Assembly (NCBI GenBank): GCA_900317795.1
Contig: ONIF01000065.1
Location: 1-19,638 of the forward strand
DNA length: 19,638 nucleotides
Direction: 5' to 3'
Source: an uncultured Eubacteriales bacterium
Lineage (GTDB): Bacteria; Bacillota; Clostridia; Oscillospirales; Acutalibacteraceae
In this document: piece by piece, positions 7,840 to 15,086 of the stretch
How the letters are laid out: each line of letters begins with the position of its first letter
Position numbering within the stretch: position 1 is the first letter of the stretch
Translations under genes and position numbers: made by a program
Notes under the pieces: model-generated
What the model was told of the DNA's origin: nothing
Database searches by the model: none
What the model saw: the letters and a program-made list of their open reading frames with translations, nothing else

Positions 7840-8319
7840 ATGCTGAAAAAATATTTTTGGGCGGCAAGTGCCATAAGTGTTTTTATATGCGGATATGTCG
7901 TACATATCGGCTATGAAATTTCCAACCATGCGGCTTGGAGTTTACTTGTATCAAGTATCAATTCATCTGCATGGGAATTGACGAAGCCCTTTGCACTCGT
8001 CTATATCCTATTCGTATTCATAGAACTGTCTTATATGCGACCTTCACTCTTGCATTTCGTTTGTGCAAAAATACTTCTTCTGCACGGCTTTACATTCTTA
8101 TCCGTAATACTTTTGGGATTTTCACGGAATTTCCTCATATACCCGACAATATTTCTTTCTCTTTTAACAGCGGAATTTTTTTCCTACAAGCTGTATTATT
8201 CCAAATGCCGCATTGAACTCTTTTTCATTCCGATATTCATTTCATTTGCAGTATTCTTCTTCACGCTTTTATTTGCAAGTGTCTATCCTCCGCCTTTTTT
8301 TCCGTTCACTCAACTGTGA
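7840..8319 (+). CDS. DUF6512-like integral membrane protein
   Basis: The 159-residue protein is highly hydrophobic, with about five predicted helices. The segment INSSAWELTKPFALVY resembles the conserved N-E-S-x-W-E-x-x-K block that I associate with DUF6512 membrane proteins, whose function is unknown. The start is the ATG at 7840 after GGGGTGA. A longer frame from 7708 would run through the previous gene and the terminator and is rejected. The ribosome site begins only a few bases after the upstream terminator hairpin. Expression must therefore come from read-through or from a promoter inside the preceding gene. The 3' end overlaps the convergent phosphoesterase gene by 14 bp. The family assignment is tentative. 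Confidence 0.65.
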   Translation: MLKKYFWAASAISVFICGYVVHIGYEISNHAAWSLLVSSINSSAWELTKPFALVYILFVFIELSYMRPSLLHFVCAKILLLHGFTFLSVILLGFSRNFLIYPTIFLSLLTAEFFSYKLYYSKCRIELFFIPIFISFAVFFFTLLFASVYPPPFFPFTQL

Positions 8320-9001
8320 ATTTTTCTATTTCTTTAAACATCATCTCCACATTGTAAAGCTTTTTATAAGTGTGATAATGTCCGCAGTACCACTTTTTAT
8401 ATTCAAGCTTATGTTCAATTTCATTCAGCCATTCTTCCGTTGAACTGTCAACTTTACTCTGGTCTATGCCCGACAAAAATACCTCTATCGGCTGATAGTC
8501 CAGCGGACAGGTATGCGACAATACCACATCTATTTTATAATCTCTTTTTGCAAGCTGACTTTCAACATACTCTTTGATTTCCTTTGAGGGCTGTTCATTG
8601 GCAAACCACAATCCATGGAGAGCTTTTGTATCTTTATCAACGCTGTATGCACCGCCTATCACAATACATTCATAGCCATCAAAATTATATATTTCACCGT
8701 CTTTTGCAAAGAGAATATCGGGATATTCTTCTTCATACCAAACCAAACCGCCATGAAACTCTTTCGTTTTATAGCTTGCTATTGCAAAAGGTCTTTGCTC
8801 ATGGTTTCCGTGTATGCCGAAAAATGTCAAAGGCAATTTTTCTACAAACTGCTTTCTCCTGTCATCATGCCAGTCCAGATAAAAATTCAATCCAACGTCA
8901 CCTAAAATTATCATTATATCATCTTTTGAAGTATTGTTTTCACGGCAAAAATATTCAAATCTTGAAAAATCCCCGTGAGTATCGCCTGTTATATATATCA
9001 T
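8306..9001 (-). CDS. Calcineurin-like metallophosphoesterase
   Basis: The 231-residue protein carries the full two-metal phosphoesterase signature: GDTHGD (6-11), GDVG (34-37), GNHE (65-68), a histidine in VLSHTCP (about 160), and CGHYH near 207. There is no signal peptide or membrane segment, so it is cytoplasmic. Substrates in this broad superfamily include phosphoproteins, nucleotides and nucleic acids; the sequence does not decide among them. The start at 9001 follows GAAAGGA. The gene begins about 25 bp after the serA terminator in the same direction, with no room for a full promoter between them. It may be expressed by read-through from the serine genes. Its 3' end overlaps the convergent DUF6512-like gene. 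Confidence 0.88.
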   Translation of the reverse strand: MIYITGDTHGDFSRFEYFCRENNTSKDDIMIILGDVGLNFYLDWHDDRRKQFVEKLPLTFFGIHGNHEQRPFAIASYKTKEFHGGLVWYEEEYPDILFAKDGEIYNFDGYECIVIGGAYSVDKDTKALHGLWFANEQPSKEIKEYVESQLAKRDYKIDVVLSHTCPLDYQPIEVFLSGIDQSKVDSSTEEWLNEIEHKLEYKKWYCGHYHTYKKLYNVEMMFKEIEKFTVE

Positions 9002-9025
9002 AAAATAAATTTCCTTTCACACGAA

Positions 9026-9067
9026 AATAAAAAACAGGACAGCCCATTTAAAAAACAGACTGCCCTG
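9026..9067 (-). terminator. Rho-independent terminator after serA
   Basis: Read on the minus strand, CAGGGCAGTC pairs with GGCTGTCCTG (10 pairs including G-U) and is followed by TTTTTTATTTT. It lies about 37 bp past the serA stop and immediately upstream of the phosphoesterase ribosome site. Confidence 0.8.
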
Positions 9068-9073
9068 CATAAT

Positions 9074-9108
9074 AATTATGCATTATGCATTATGAATTAT
9101 GCATTATT
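9074..9108. repeat. Heptanucleotide repeat array abutting the serA stop
   Basis: On the plus strand the units are ATTATGC and the variant ATTATGA, about five copies with 7-bp period. On the serA sense strand the unit is TAATGCA, which carries a TAA triplet. The array begins within the serA stop codon and ends just before the terminator. Confidence 0.7.
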
Positions 9109-10246
9109 TGATTACTCTTACACGGATAACTCCGTCAACTGCTTTTACAGCTTCGGCATCGGTATCTTCTGCTACGTCAAAAATGGAATAGAAATAGTCT
9201 TTCTTTGAACCGCTTGCCATAGCTACTACTTTAGCCGTTTCGGAGAGTTTTGCACAAACTGCGTCAACTGCACACTTGTGAATGACACAAACTCTTGCCG
9301 CACCTGATTTTGCCATTGATACAGCAGGCATTGTTACGGAATTTTTGATATTGCCGTTTTCAAGGAAATCCTTGATTTCATCTGCTGCCATTCTTGCACA
9401 GTTGTCCTCTGATTCGGGAGTTGACGCACCCAAGTGAGGAATTGCTATTACACCGTCTGCACCGAGTATATCATCTGTTGCAAAGTCTGTTACATAAGCT
9501 GATACTTTCTTGTCTGCCAAAGCTGCCAATACATCTGTTGATACAGCGAGGTCTGCTCTGGAGAAGTTCAATATACGTACACCGTCTTTCATCTTTGCGA
9601 TGTTAGCGGCATTGATAACGCCCTTTGTATCGGGTGTGAGCGGTACATGAACTGTAATATAATCACTTGCGGCAAATACTTCATCAAGAGTATTCACATA
9701 CTTTACGCAAGGTGAAATCTTCAAAGCGTTGCCGACGGAAAGGAACGGGTCATAACCAATAACGTCCATACCGAGTGCAGCAGCTGCATTTGCAACAAGT
9801 ATGCCTATTGCACCAAGACCTACTACACCGAGAGTTTTGCCCATGATTTCGGGACCTACAAACTGGCTCTTGCCCTTTTCCACCATTTTGCCGACAGCGT
9901 CACCGTTGCCTTTGAGGGTTTTAGCCCATGCAATACCGTCAACAACTTTTCTTGAACTGAGAAGAAGTCCTGTCAAAACAAGCTCTTTAACAGCATTTGC
10001 ATTTGCACCGGGAGTGTTGAATACAACAATACCCTTTTCACTGCACTTGTCAAGAGGAATATTATTGACACCTGCACCTGCTCTTGCAATGGCAAGAAGG
10101 CTCTCAGGCAATTCCATATCATGCATAGCGGCTGAACGTACAAGCACTGCATCAGGATTCTGCACGTCATCTGCTATATTATAATTGTCACCCAATCTTG
10201 AAAGACCGATTTTTGAAATCTTATTGAGTGTCAGAACATTAAACAT
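9104..10246 (-). CDS. serA: D-3-phosphoglycerate dehydrogenase
   Basis: The 380-residue enzyme oxidises 3-phosphoglycerate to 3-phosphohydroxypyruvate with NAD, the first step of serine synthesis. The substrate domain carries the VRSAA and GAGVNNI elements. The nucleotide domain has GVVGLGAIG (GxGxxG at 143-148) and an Asp about 20 residues later (GYDP). The catalytic Arg is at about 230 (NFSRADL) and the His at about 271 (PHLGAST). A short ACT-like C-terminus (about 310-380) may mediate feedback control. The start is the ATG at 10246 after AGGGTGG; an upstream in-frame ATG at 10288 would translate heptamer repeat sequence and lacks a ribosome site. It lies downstream of serC and is probably co-transcribed. 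No serB is visible in the window. Confidence 0.95.
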   Translation of the reverse strand: MFNVLTLNKISKIGLSRLGDNYNIADDVQNPDAVLVRSAAMHDMELPESLLAIARAGAGVNNIPLDKCSEKGIVVFNTPGANANAVKELVLTGLLLSSRKVVDGIAWAKTLKGNGDAVGKMVEKGKSQFVGPEIMGKTLGVVGLGAIGILVANAAAALGMDVIGYDPFLSVGNALKISPCVKYVNTLDEVFAASDYITVHVPLTPDTKGVINAANIAKMKDGVRILNFSRADLAVSTDVLAALADKKVSAYVTDFATDDILGADGVIAIPHLGASTPESEDNCARMAADEIKDFLENGNIKNSVTMPAVSMAKSGAARVCVIHKCAVDAVCAKLSETAKVVAMASGSKKDYFYSIFDVAEDTDAEAVKAVDGVIRVRVIK

Positions 10247-10259
10247 TGTAACCACCCTT

Positions 10260-10390
10260 TTATTCAATGTGCAATTAGCAATGAGCAATGAGCAATGAAT
10301 GTGAAAACACCTTTACCACTCACTGCAAACTGCCACACTGCCAACTGCCTTATAAATTGCTAATTGCTAACTGCTAATTGCTAATTGATT
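10260..10390. repeat. Heptanucleotide repeat blocks in inverted orientation between serC and serA
   Basis: Units ATTAGCA/ATGAGCA run from 10271 to 10298. Complementary units TTGCTAA/CTGCTAA run from 10357 to 10388, so the two blocks can pair into a long imperfect stem. The middle (10322-10349) repeats a related ACTGCCA heptamer. The right block abuts the serC stop codon. Nearly the whole 142-bp serC-serA spacer is made of these repeats. Confidence 0.75.
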
Positions 10391-11474
10391 ATGAATTATT
10401 CTTCTCGAATTCGCCCATGAATGCAACGAGCTTTTCAACGCCCTCGATAGGCATAGCGTTATAAATAGAAGCTCTCATGCCGCCAACTGTACGGTGTCCT
10501 TTCAAATTAACAAAGCCGTTTTCAGTTGCCTCTTTAACGAATTTAGCATCAAGTTCGTCATTGCCTGTAATAAACGGTACGTTCATAAGTGAACGGTCCT
10601 CGGGAACAACTGTGCCTTTGAACATATTGGAATTGTCAAGGAAGTTATAGAGAATAGCTGCCTTTGTTTCGTTGATTTTCTTCATGTTTTCAAGTCCGCC
10701 TATGTCGTTCTTCAGCCATTCCAAAACAAGCTTTGCTATATAGATTGTCCAGCAAGGCGGTGTATTGAACATAGAACCGTTGTCAGCGTGAGTCTTGAAG
10801 TTGAGCATTGTCGGGCATATATCCATAGCGTTGCCAATGAGGTCTTCACGGATAATTGCAATTACAAGACCTGCCGGAGCCATGTTCTTCTGTGCACCTG
10901 CATAGATGATGCCAAATTTTGATACATCAAGAGGTGTGGAAAGGAAGCATGATGAAACATCTGCTACAAGCGGAACATCACCTGTCTGGGGGAGTTCATG
11001 GTAAACTGTACCATAAATTGTATTGTTCATGCAGATATAGAAGTAGTCTGCATCTTTTGTAAATGTATCGGGGTCAAGCTTCGGAATATAAGAGAAAGTC
11101 TTGTCCTTTGAAGAAGCTACCACATTAGCCTGAATGTATCTTGCAGCCTCTTTCTGAGCCTTTGTAGCCCACTGACCTGTGAGAACATAGTCAGCCTTAC
11201 CGCTCTTTGTACCCAGGTTCATGGGAATAGCCGTAAACTGCGTAGAAGCACCGCCCTGAAGGAAAAGTACCTTATAGTTATCGGGAATATTCATTACTTC
11301 ACGGAGAAGGCTCTCTGCACCGTCAATAATGCCCTGAAATACTTTTGAACGGTGTGACATCTCCATAACGGACTGACCGCTGCCCTGATAGTCCAACATT
11401 TCTGCTGCTGCCTGCTTGAGAACTTTCTCAGGCATCATAGAAGGACCTGCCGAAAAATTGTAAACTCTGCTCAT
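10389..11474 (-). CDS. serC: Phosphoserine aminotransferase
   Basis: The 361-residue PLP enzyme converts 3-phosphohydroxypyruvate plus glutamate into O-phosphoserine. Family features are NFSAGPS near the N-terminus (6-12), GGAST (74-78) and the GQWA block, ADVSSCFLS before the cofactor, the PLP lysine at about 196 in GAQKNMAPAG, and the C-terminal GGMRASIYNAMP. The length matches bacterial SerC. The start is the ATG at 11474, preceded by GGAGG; a further upstream ATG in frame overlaps this ribosome site and is rejected. A promoter lies about 40 bp upstream. It is followed by serA after a repeat-filled spacer, the common serine operon order in Clostridia. Confidence 0.96.
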   Translation of the reverse strand: MSRVYNFSAGPSMMPEKVLKQAAAEMLDYQGSGQSVMEMSHRSKVFQGIIDGAESLLREVMNIPDNYKVLFLQGGASTQFTAIPMNLGTKSGKADYVLTGQWATKAQKEAARYIQANVVASSKDKTFSYIPKLDPDTFTKDADYFYICMNNTIYGTVYHELPQTGDVPLVADVSSCFLSTPLDVSKFGIIYAGAQKNMAPAGLVIAIIREDLIGNAMDICPTMLNFKTHADNGSMFNTPPCWTIYIAKLVLEWLKNDIGGLENMKKINETKAAILYNFLDNSNMFKGTVVPEDRSLMNVPFITGNDELDAKFVKEATENGFVNLKGHRTVGGMRASIYNAMPIEGVEKLVAFMGEFEKNNS

Positions 11475-11512
11475 TGTTAATGCCTCCAAAAAATAAATTT
11501 TTTCACGTAATA

Positions 11513-11541
11513 ATTATAGAACAAAATTCTTAATAAGTCAA
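11513..11541 (-). promoter_or_regulatory. Sigma-A promoter of serC-serA
   Basis: On the minus strand, TTGACT (11541-11536), a 17-bp spacer, and TATAAT (11518-11513). The predicted start is about 30 bases before the serC ATG, leaving no room for a riboswitch or T-box leader. Confidence 0.8.
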
Positions 11542-11632
11542 TTACCTTTTTTTATTTTAAAGAAATATAAAACCATTTTTTTCAAAAATGTAATCTCTGC
11601 TATAATCATTGCACTTTGTTTTAAAAAAATAT

Positions 11633-12772
11633 TCAATTTTTATATAAATACTCCGATTTTTCCGATAAGCCGTTTACATTATCCATATAATATGTTTTGG
11701 GTATTTTTATGAACGCAAGGCAGTATTCACTCCTGTATTCAGAAACTTTTTCATTTTCATATTGATAGTTTGCCTGTAATTTCATGATACTGTCGTCAAC
11801 AAAAATATGTGATATTTCCACGCTTTCGGGAACGTCATAATATAATACCATATCAATCGCAAGATAGTTTTCTTTAAAAAATTCTTCGTTATATATCGGA
11901 TTATCTTCAATAATTTTATTCAAAATCTCCGCAGTATATTCGTCATACGTAAAGTCATGTTCAATATAGGTGTCGTCATAGTCTATAATATCACGCTTGA
12001 TATCCTCATAATCTTTCATTAAACTGAATGAGGCATAAACATCATTGTTTATTCTGTCATTGTCGAGTTCCTTGGAAACATAATATTTTGCCTCCTGCTG
12101 TTTAGGTTCAATCTCCTTGTATGACACAAAATAGTAATCCACGCTGTATGATTCAACATCAAATCTCGGTCTGAAAACATCACGGAAAATCATTCCTCCC
12201 GTAAATAAAAGTGTCACACACATGACAGGGATAAATACTTTCCTTTCAAGTTTCGTATAAGCGAAATATCCCCATATAATCAGCCCCACAGCTGTCGCCA
12301 GCGGTATCAATGCCCAAAGTTCTTTATAAGTATCCGCCATTACATAGGCATTCCTGCTTGCATAGACACCCATACATTTAACCGTTATCCAGCACACTGC
12401 CGCAAATCCCATAAAATGAATGACATGCTTATTGACTATATCCTTTTCTTCATCTGCAAGGTTTGCCCTCCCCGTCACAAATGTTGACAATGCAAAACCT
12501 GCCACAATTCCCAGCAAATGATAAAATCTCGACAGAATTCCGCTCAGCACAGGAAACTTTATAAAGAAATCGAAACTCCAAAATATGATTGCCAGGCATA
12601 TCGCCATTGGTACAGTCATCAATAAAATCAAAATAAACGATTTCTTTTTTAAAGCACCGAAGTCATGTTTAGGCACAAACTCCACTTTTTCATTTTCATT
12701 GAGATATGTCTGAGTGGTTTCTTCATAGCCCCTGTAAAATTCATTTTCATCATTGAGCGGTTTCTTATCCAT
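11633..12772 (-). CDS. Five-helix membrane protein with exported C-terminal domain, second gene of a paralogue pair
   Basis: The 379-residue protein has a charged N-terminus with an FYRGYEETTQTYL block (12-24). It has five hydrophobic segments (about 46-66, 80-100, 116-133, 153-172, 179-196) and an acidic, Tyr/Asp-rich soluble domain (about 200-379). It is clearly paralogous over residues 1-195 to the gene just upstream: both share FY-GYEE-T, LNKH or VNKH plus HFMGFAA, and an ALG/AVG-LIW block. The ATG at 12772 follows GGGAGGG. I do not recognise the family. It lies in the fumarase transcription unit with a 21-bp gap to its paralogue. No clear terminator follows. Confidence 0.75.
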   Translation of the reverse strand: MDKKPLNDENEFYRGYEETTQTYLNENEKVEFVPKHDFGALKKKSFILILLMTVPMAICLAIIFWSFDFFIKFPVLSGILSRFYHLLGIVAGFALSTFVTGRANLADEEKDIVNKHVIHFMGFAAVCWITVKCMGVYASRNAYVMADTYKELWALIPLATAVGLIIWGYFAYTKLERKVFIPVMCVTLLFTGGMIFRDVFRPRFDVESYSVDYYFVSYKEIEPKQQEAKYYVSKELDNDRINNDVYASFSLMKDYEDIKRDIIDYDDTYIEHDFTYDEYTAEILNKIIEDNPIYNEEFFKENYLAIDMVLYYDVPESVEISHIFVDDSIMKLQANYQYENEKVSEYRSEYCLAFIKIPKTYYMDNVNGLSEKSEYLYKN

Positions 12773-12793
12773 GCAAACACCCTCCCGCATTTT

Positions 12794-13378
12794 TTAAAAT
12801 ATCAGAAACAAAGATAAAAATGTAACAGCCATTATGGGAATAAAAATGATTTTTTCAAATTTCGTATAGAGCAAGAATGACCATATCAAAAATCCCAACG
12901 CTGTTAAAAAAGGTATCATACGCCACCAGCCGCCCGACAATATATTCTGCATTCCGTGAGGATTTGAGGACATGGCAAACATTCCGCACGCCGCCGCAAA
13001 TCCCATGAAATGAAAAACGTGTTTGTTAAGCACTTTTCTGTTTTTGTCAATAATGCTTATGCTACGCACGACTATCACCGAAAATACAACCGCCGGCAAT
13101 GTACTCATAAAGGGAAACGCATTTGTCAAAATTTGATTGATAATCGGATTGATAGAAATAACTCCCACAGACCACAATATGACTGCCAGACATATTGTAG
13201 TCGGAATAATCATCAAGCCTATCAATATGAGTTCCTTTTTTTTCTGAACTGCATACATATTGGACTCATATTTGAGAGGCTCCATTTTCACCTTTTCTCT
13301 TTCCGAAACATATCCCTCTGTTGATTCTTCATAACCCGAATAAAAATCCGTATTTTCATAAGGCGACCTTTTTTCCAT
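12794..13378 (-). CDS. Five-helix membrane protein, short paralogue lacking the exported domain
   Basis: The 194-residue protein has an N-terminal FYSGYEESTEGYV block and hydrophobic segments at about 50-70, 92-109, 122-136, 155-171 and 177-194. It stops right at the end of the fifth helix (FLSLFLIF). Its downstream paralogue continues there for about 185 residues of soluble sequence. Only 21 bp separate it from the next gene, so there is no hidden frameshifted remainder; the domain is absent. The start follows GAGGAGGG and lies 12 bp after the fumarase beta stop, so the gene is in the same operon. The function is unknown. Confidence 0.75.
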   Translation of the reverse strand: MEKRSPYENTDFYSGYEESTEGYVSEREKVKMEPLKYESNMYAVQKKKELILIGLMIIPTTICLAVILWSVGVISINPIINQILTNAFPFMSTLPAVVFSVIVVRSISIIDKNRKVLNKHVFHFMGFAAACGMFAMSSNPHGMQNILSGGWWRMIPFLTALGFLIWSFLLYTKFEKIIFIPIMAVTFLSLFLIF

Positions 13379-13390
13379 TTTCCGCCCTCC

Positions 13391-13915
13391 TCATTTTGCA
13401 AGCACGCTGTTTCCGTTTGAATCTATTGCAACGATTGCGGGAAAGTCCTCTACTTCAAATCTGTATATAGCCTCTGTCCCCAAATCCTCGTATGCAAGCA
13501 CTTCCGCTTTTTTGATACTTCTCGATATAAGTGCCGCCGCACCGCCTATTGCCGCAAAATACACCACTTTATTTTTTATCATGGAATCAATAACTTCCTG
13601 ATTTCTTGCCCCCTTGCCTATCATACCTTTCAGTCCTCTGTCCAAAAGAGCAGGCGTATATTTATCCATTCTGTAACTTGAAGTAGGTCCTGCCGGTCCG
13701 ACTGCATGACCGGGCTTTGCGGGTGCAGGTCCCACATAATATATGACTTCTCCCTTGATATTCACGGGCAGTTCTTCACCCTTTTCAATGAGTTCATACA
13801 ATCTCTTATGGGCGGCATCTCTGCCCGTTATCATTGAACCCGTTATTAAAACACTGTCGCCTGCTTTCAATTCTTTTATCACATCATCTGTCAACGGCAA
13901 TTTTATCTTTTTCAT
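13391..13915 (-). CDS. Fumarate hydratase class I, beta subunit (C-terminal Fe-S hydro-lyase domain)
   Basis: The 174-residue protein matches the C-terminal domain of class I fumarases and L-tartrate dehydratases. It has LKAGDSVLITGSMITGRDAAHKR near the start (split here for reading as GDSVLITGSM and GRDAAHKR), YYVGPAPAKPG, the GPTSSYRMD segment, and a GKG plus FAAIGGAAAL block. It pairs with the alpha subunit to hydrate fumarate to malate. The ATG at 13915, 6-9 bases after GAGAGG, is preferred over the in-frame GTG at 13924, which overlaps the ribosome site. It follows the alpha gene by 12 bp. Tartrate dehydratase is the main alternative substrate assignment. Confidence 0.92.
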   Translation of the reverse strand: MKKIKLPLTDDVIKELKAGDSVLITGSMITGRDAAHKRLYELIEKGEELPVNIKGEVIYYVGPAPAKPGHAVGPAGPTSSYRMDKYTPALLDRGLKGMIGKGARNQEVIDSMIKNKVVYFAAIGGAAALISRSIKKAEVLAYEDLGTEAIYRFEVEDFPAIVAIDSNGNSVLAK

Positions 13916-13927
13916 TTTATTCACCTC

Positions 13928-14779
13928 TCAAATCTCAGTTTCCTTGTGTCTTGCGGCATGACAGCATATATTTACCGCAACGGGCATTCCTGCTATATGT
14001 GTCGGGAATGTTTCTATATTTACACCTATTGCTGTATTCAATCCGCCAAGTCCCGCAGGTCCAAATCCCATTTTATTTATCTCTGTCAAAAGTTCCTCTT
14101 CCAATTCCGCATATCTTTCATCGGGATTTTTGGTATCTATCGGTCTTAAAGTCGCCTTTTTGGCAAGCATGGCGGCTTTTTCAAAAGTTCCGCCTATTCC
14201 AACTCCCACCACTATCGGTGGACACGGATTAGGTCCCGCATATCTCACACAATCCAAAATAAACTTTTTCACACCCTCAATCCCTGCCGAGGGAGTAAGC
14301 ATTTTTACAGCCGACATATTTTCACTTCCAAAGCCTTTACAGCCTGCCAAAATCTTTATTTTATCACCGCTCACTATGCTTGTATAAATAATTGCAGGTG
14401 TATTGTCCTTTGTATTCACTCTGTCAAATACAGGGTCGGTTACAACGGACTTTCTCAAATAGCCGTCAATATAGGCACGTCTTACACCCTCCTGCACGGC
14501 TTCTTCAAAGCTTCCGCCCTCTATCACGACTTTATCTCCGTATTCCACAAAAAGCACTGCCATTCCCGTGTCCTGACATATCGGCACTTCTTCCTCTTTG
14601 GCTATTTTGTGATTTTCGATAAGCTGTGAAAGCACGCTTTTTCCCGTAGGCGAAATTTCCGTTTTCTCCGCATTTTTGAGTGCCGTCAGAATGTCCTCAC
14701 CGATAAAATAATTCATATCCATGAACAGCTTTTTAACCGTTTCGGTAATGACAGACGCATTTACTTTTCTGATTTCCAT
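13928..14779 (-). CDS. Fumarate hydratase class I, alpha subunit (4Fe-4S, N-terminal domain)
   Basis: The 283-residue protein is the iron-sulfur subunit of a two-subunit class I fumarase. Candidate cluster ligands sit where the family places them: Cys68 in PICQDTG, Cys186 in PNPCPP, and Cys272 or Cys273 in NICCHAARH. Other family blocks are RKSVVTDP, GCKGFGSENMS and GVGIGGTFEKA. The enzyme is oxygen-labile, as expected in a strict anaerobe, and interconverts fumarate and malate. The ATG at 14779 is preceded by AAAGGAGG. The longer frame to 14812 runs into the end of the upstream MITE and is rejected. It is the first gene of a probable four-gene operon. L-tartrate dehydratase alpha is a less likely alternative. 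Confidence 0.93.
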   Translation of the reverse strand: MEIRKVNASVITETVKKLFMDMNYFIGEDILTALKNAEKTEISPTGKSVLSQLIENHKIAKEEEVPICQDTGMAVLFVEYGDKVVIEGGSFEEAVQEGVRRAYIDGYLRKSVVTDPVFDRVNTKDNTPAIIYTSIVSGDKIKILAGCKGFGSENMSAVKMLTPSAGIEGVKKFILDCVRYAGPNPCPPIVVGVGIGGTFEKAAMLAKKATLRPIDTKNPDERYAELEEELLTEINKMGFGPAGLGGLNTAIGVNIETFPTHIAGMPVAVNICCHAARHKETEI

Positions 14780-14797
14780 AGTAAAATTTCCTCCTTT

Positions 14798-14920
14798 TAT
14801 AGTAAACGTCACTGAAAATTTCCATTTGTCATTCTGAGGAACGAAGTGACGAAGAATCTTTCAAAGATTCCTCGCTTCGCTCGGAATGACATAGGGCAAT
14901 TTATTTTGTCGTTTACTATA
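14798..14920. mobile_element. 123-bp MITE-like palindromic element in the fumarase 5' leader
   Basis: The ends are a perfect 11-bp inverted repeat, TATAGTAAACG (14798-14808) and CGTTTACTATA (14910-14920). Read as TA plus TAGTAAACG, it fits an IS630/mariner-type end with a TA target duplication. Inside lies a long imperfect hairpin from TGTCATTCTGAGGAACGAAG (from 14827) to its partner ending in CTCGGAATGACA (to 14891). The GTCATTCTGAG/CTCGGAATGAC repeat is widespread in bacterial intergenic DNA. No open frame of note exists inside. It ends two bases before the AGGAGG of fumarase alpha. Confidence 0.82.
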
Positions 14921-14935
14921 GTTATTTACATCTCT

Positions 14936-14964
14936 ATTATAAAAAAAATCTTTTTTTATTGCAA
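14936..14964 (-). promoter_or_regulatory. Sigma-A promoter of the fumarase operon
   Basis: On the minus strand, TTGCAA (14964-14959), a 17-bp spacer, and TATAAT (14941-14936). The start site would be near 14929. The transcript then runs through the whole MITE before reaching the ribosome site, giving a leader of about 150 bases. Confidence 0.72.
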
Positions 14965-14971
14965 CGGTATT

Positions 14972-15000
14972 TTGACAAATTTATAACAATAGTATATAAT
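14972..15000 (+). promoter_or_regulatory. Sigma-A promoter of the lysozyme-kinase unit
   Basis: TTGACA (14972-14977), a 17-bp spacer, and TATAAT (14995-15000) form a consensus promoter. Its -35 is 7 bp from the -35 of the divergent fumarase promoter. The predicted start is inside the heptamer array that follows. Confidence 0.88.
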
Positions 15001-15003
15001 ACA

Positions 15004-15038
15004 GTTAGCAGTTAGCAATTAGCAATGTGCAATTATCA
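15004..15038 (+). repeat. Heptanucleotide repeat array in the lysozyme 5' leader
   Basis: Five tandem 7-mers: GTTAGCA, GTTAGCA, ATTAGCA, ATGTGCA, ATTATCA. The array starts four bases after the -10 hexamer and covers the expected transcription start and early leader. The unit matches that seen between serC and serA. Confidence 0.75.
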
Positions 15039-15086
15039 TAACGGCAAGTTTATTTTGCAAATCACCTATGAAACGGAGCAGAATGC

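Noticed and set aside
10247..10290. A separate serA promoter from the TTGCTC/GAATAA-like sequence in the repeat spacer
   Set aside because: The match is weak and generated by the repeat units; serC-serA co-transcription from the good promoter at 11513-11541 is simpler.
9074..10390. Heptamer arrays as CRISPR arrays
   Set aside because: The unit is 7 bp with no spacers of unique sequence; CRISPR repeats are about 23-47 bp with similar-length spacers. No cas genes are present.
13916..13924. GTG start for the fumarase beta subunit at 13924
   Set aside because: The GTG overlaps the GAGAGG ribosome site; the ATG at 13915 has proper spacing.
14780..14812. Upstream start for fumarase alpha at 14812
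   Set aside because: Those codons are the AGGAGG region and MITE end; the ATG at 14779 is correctly spaced.
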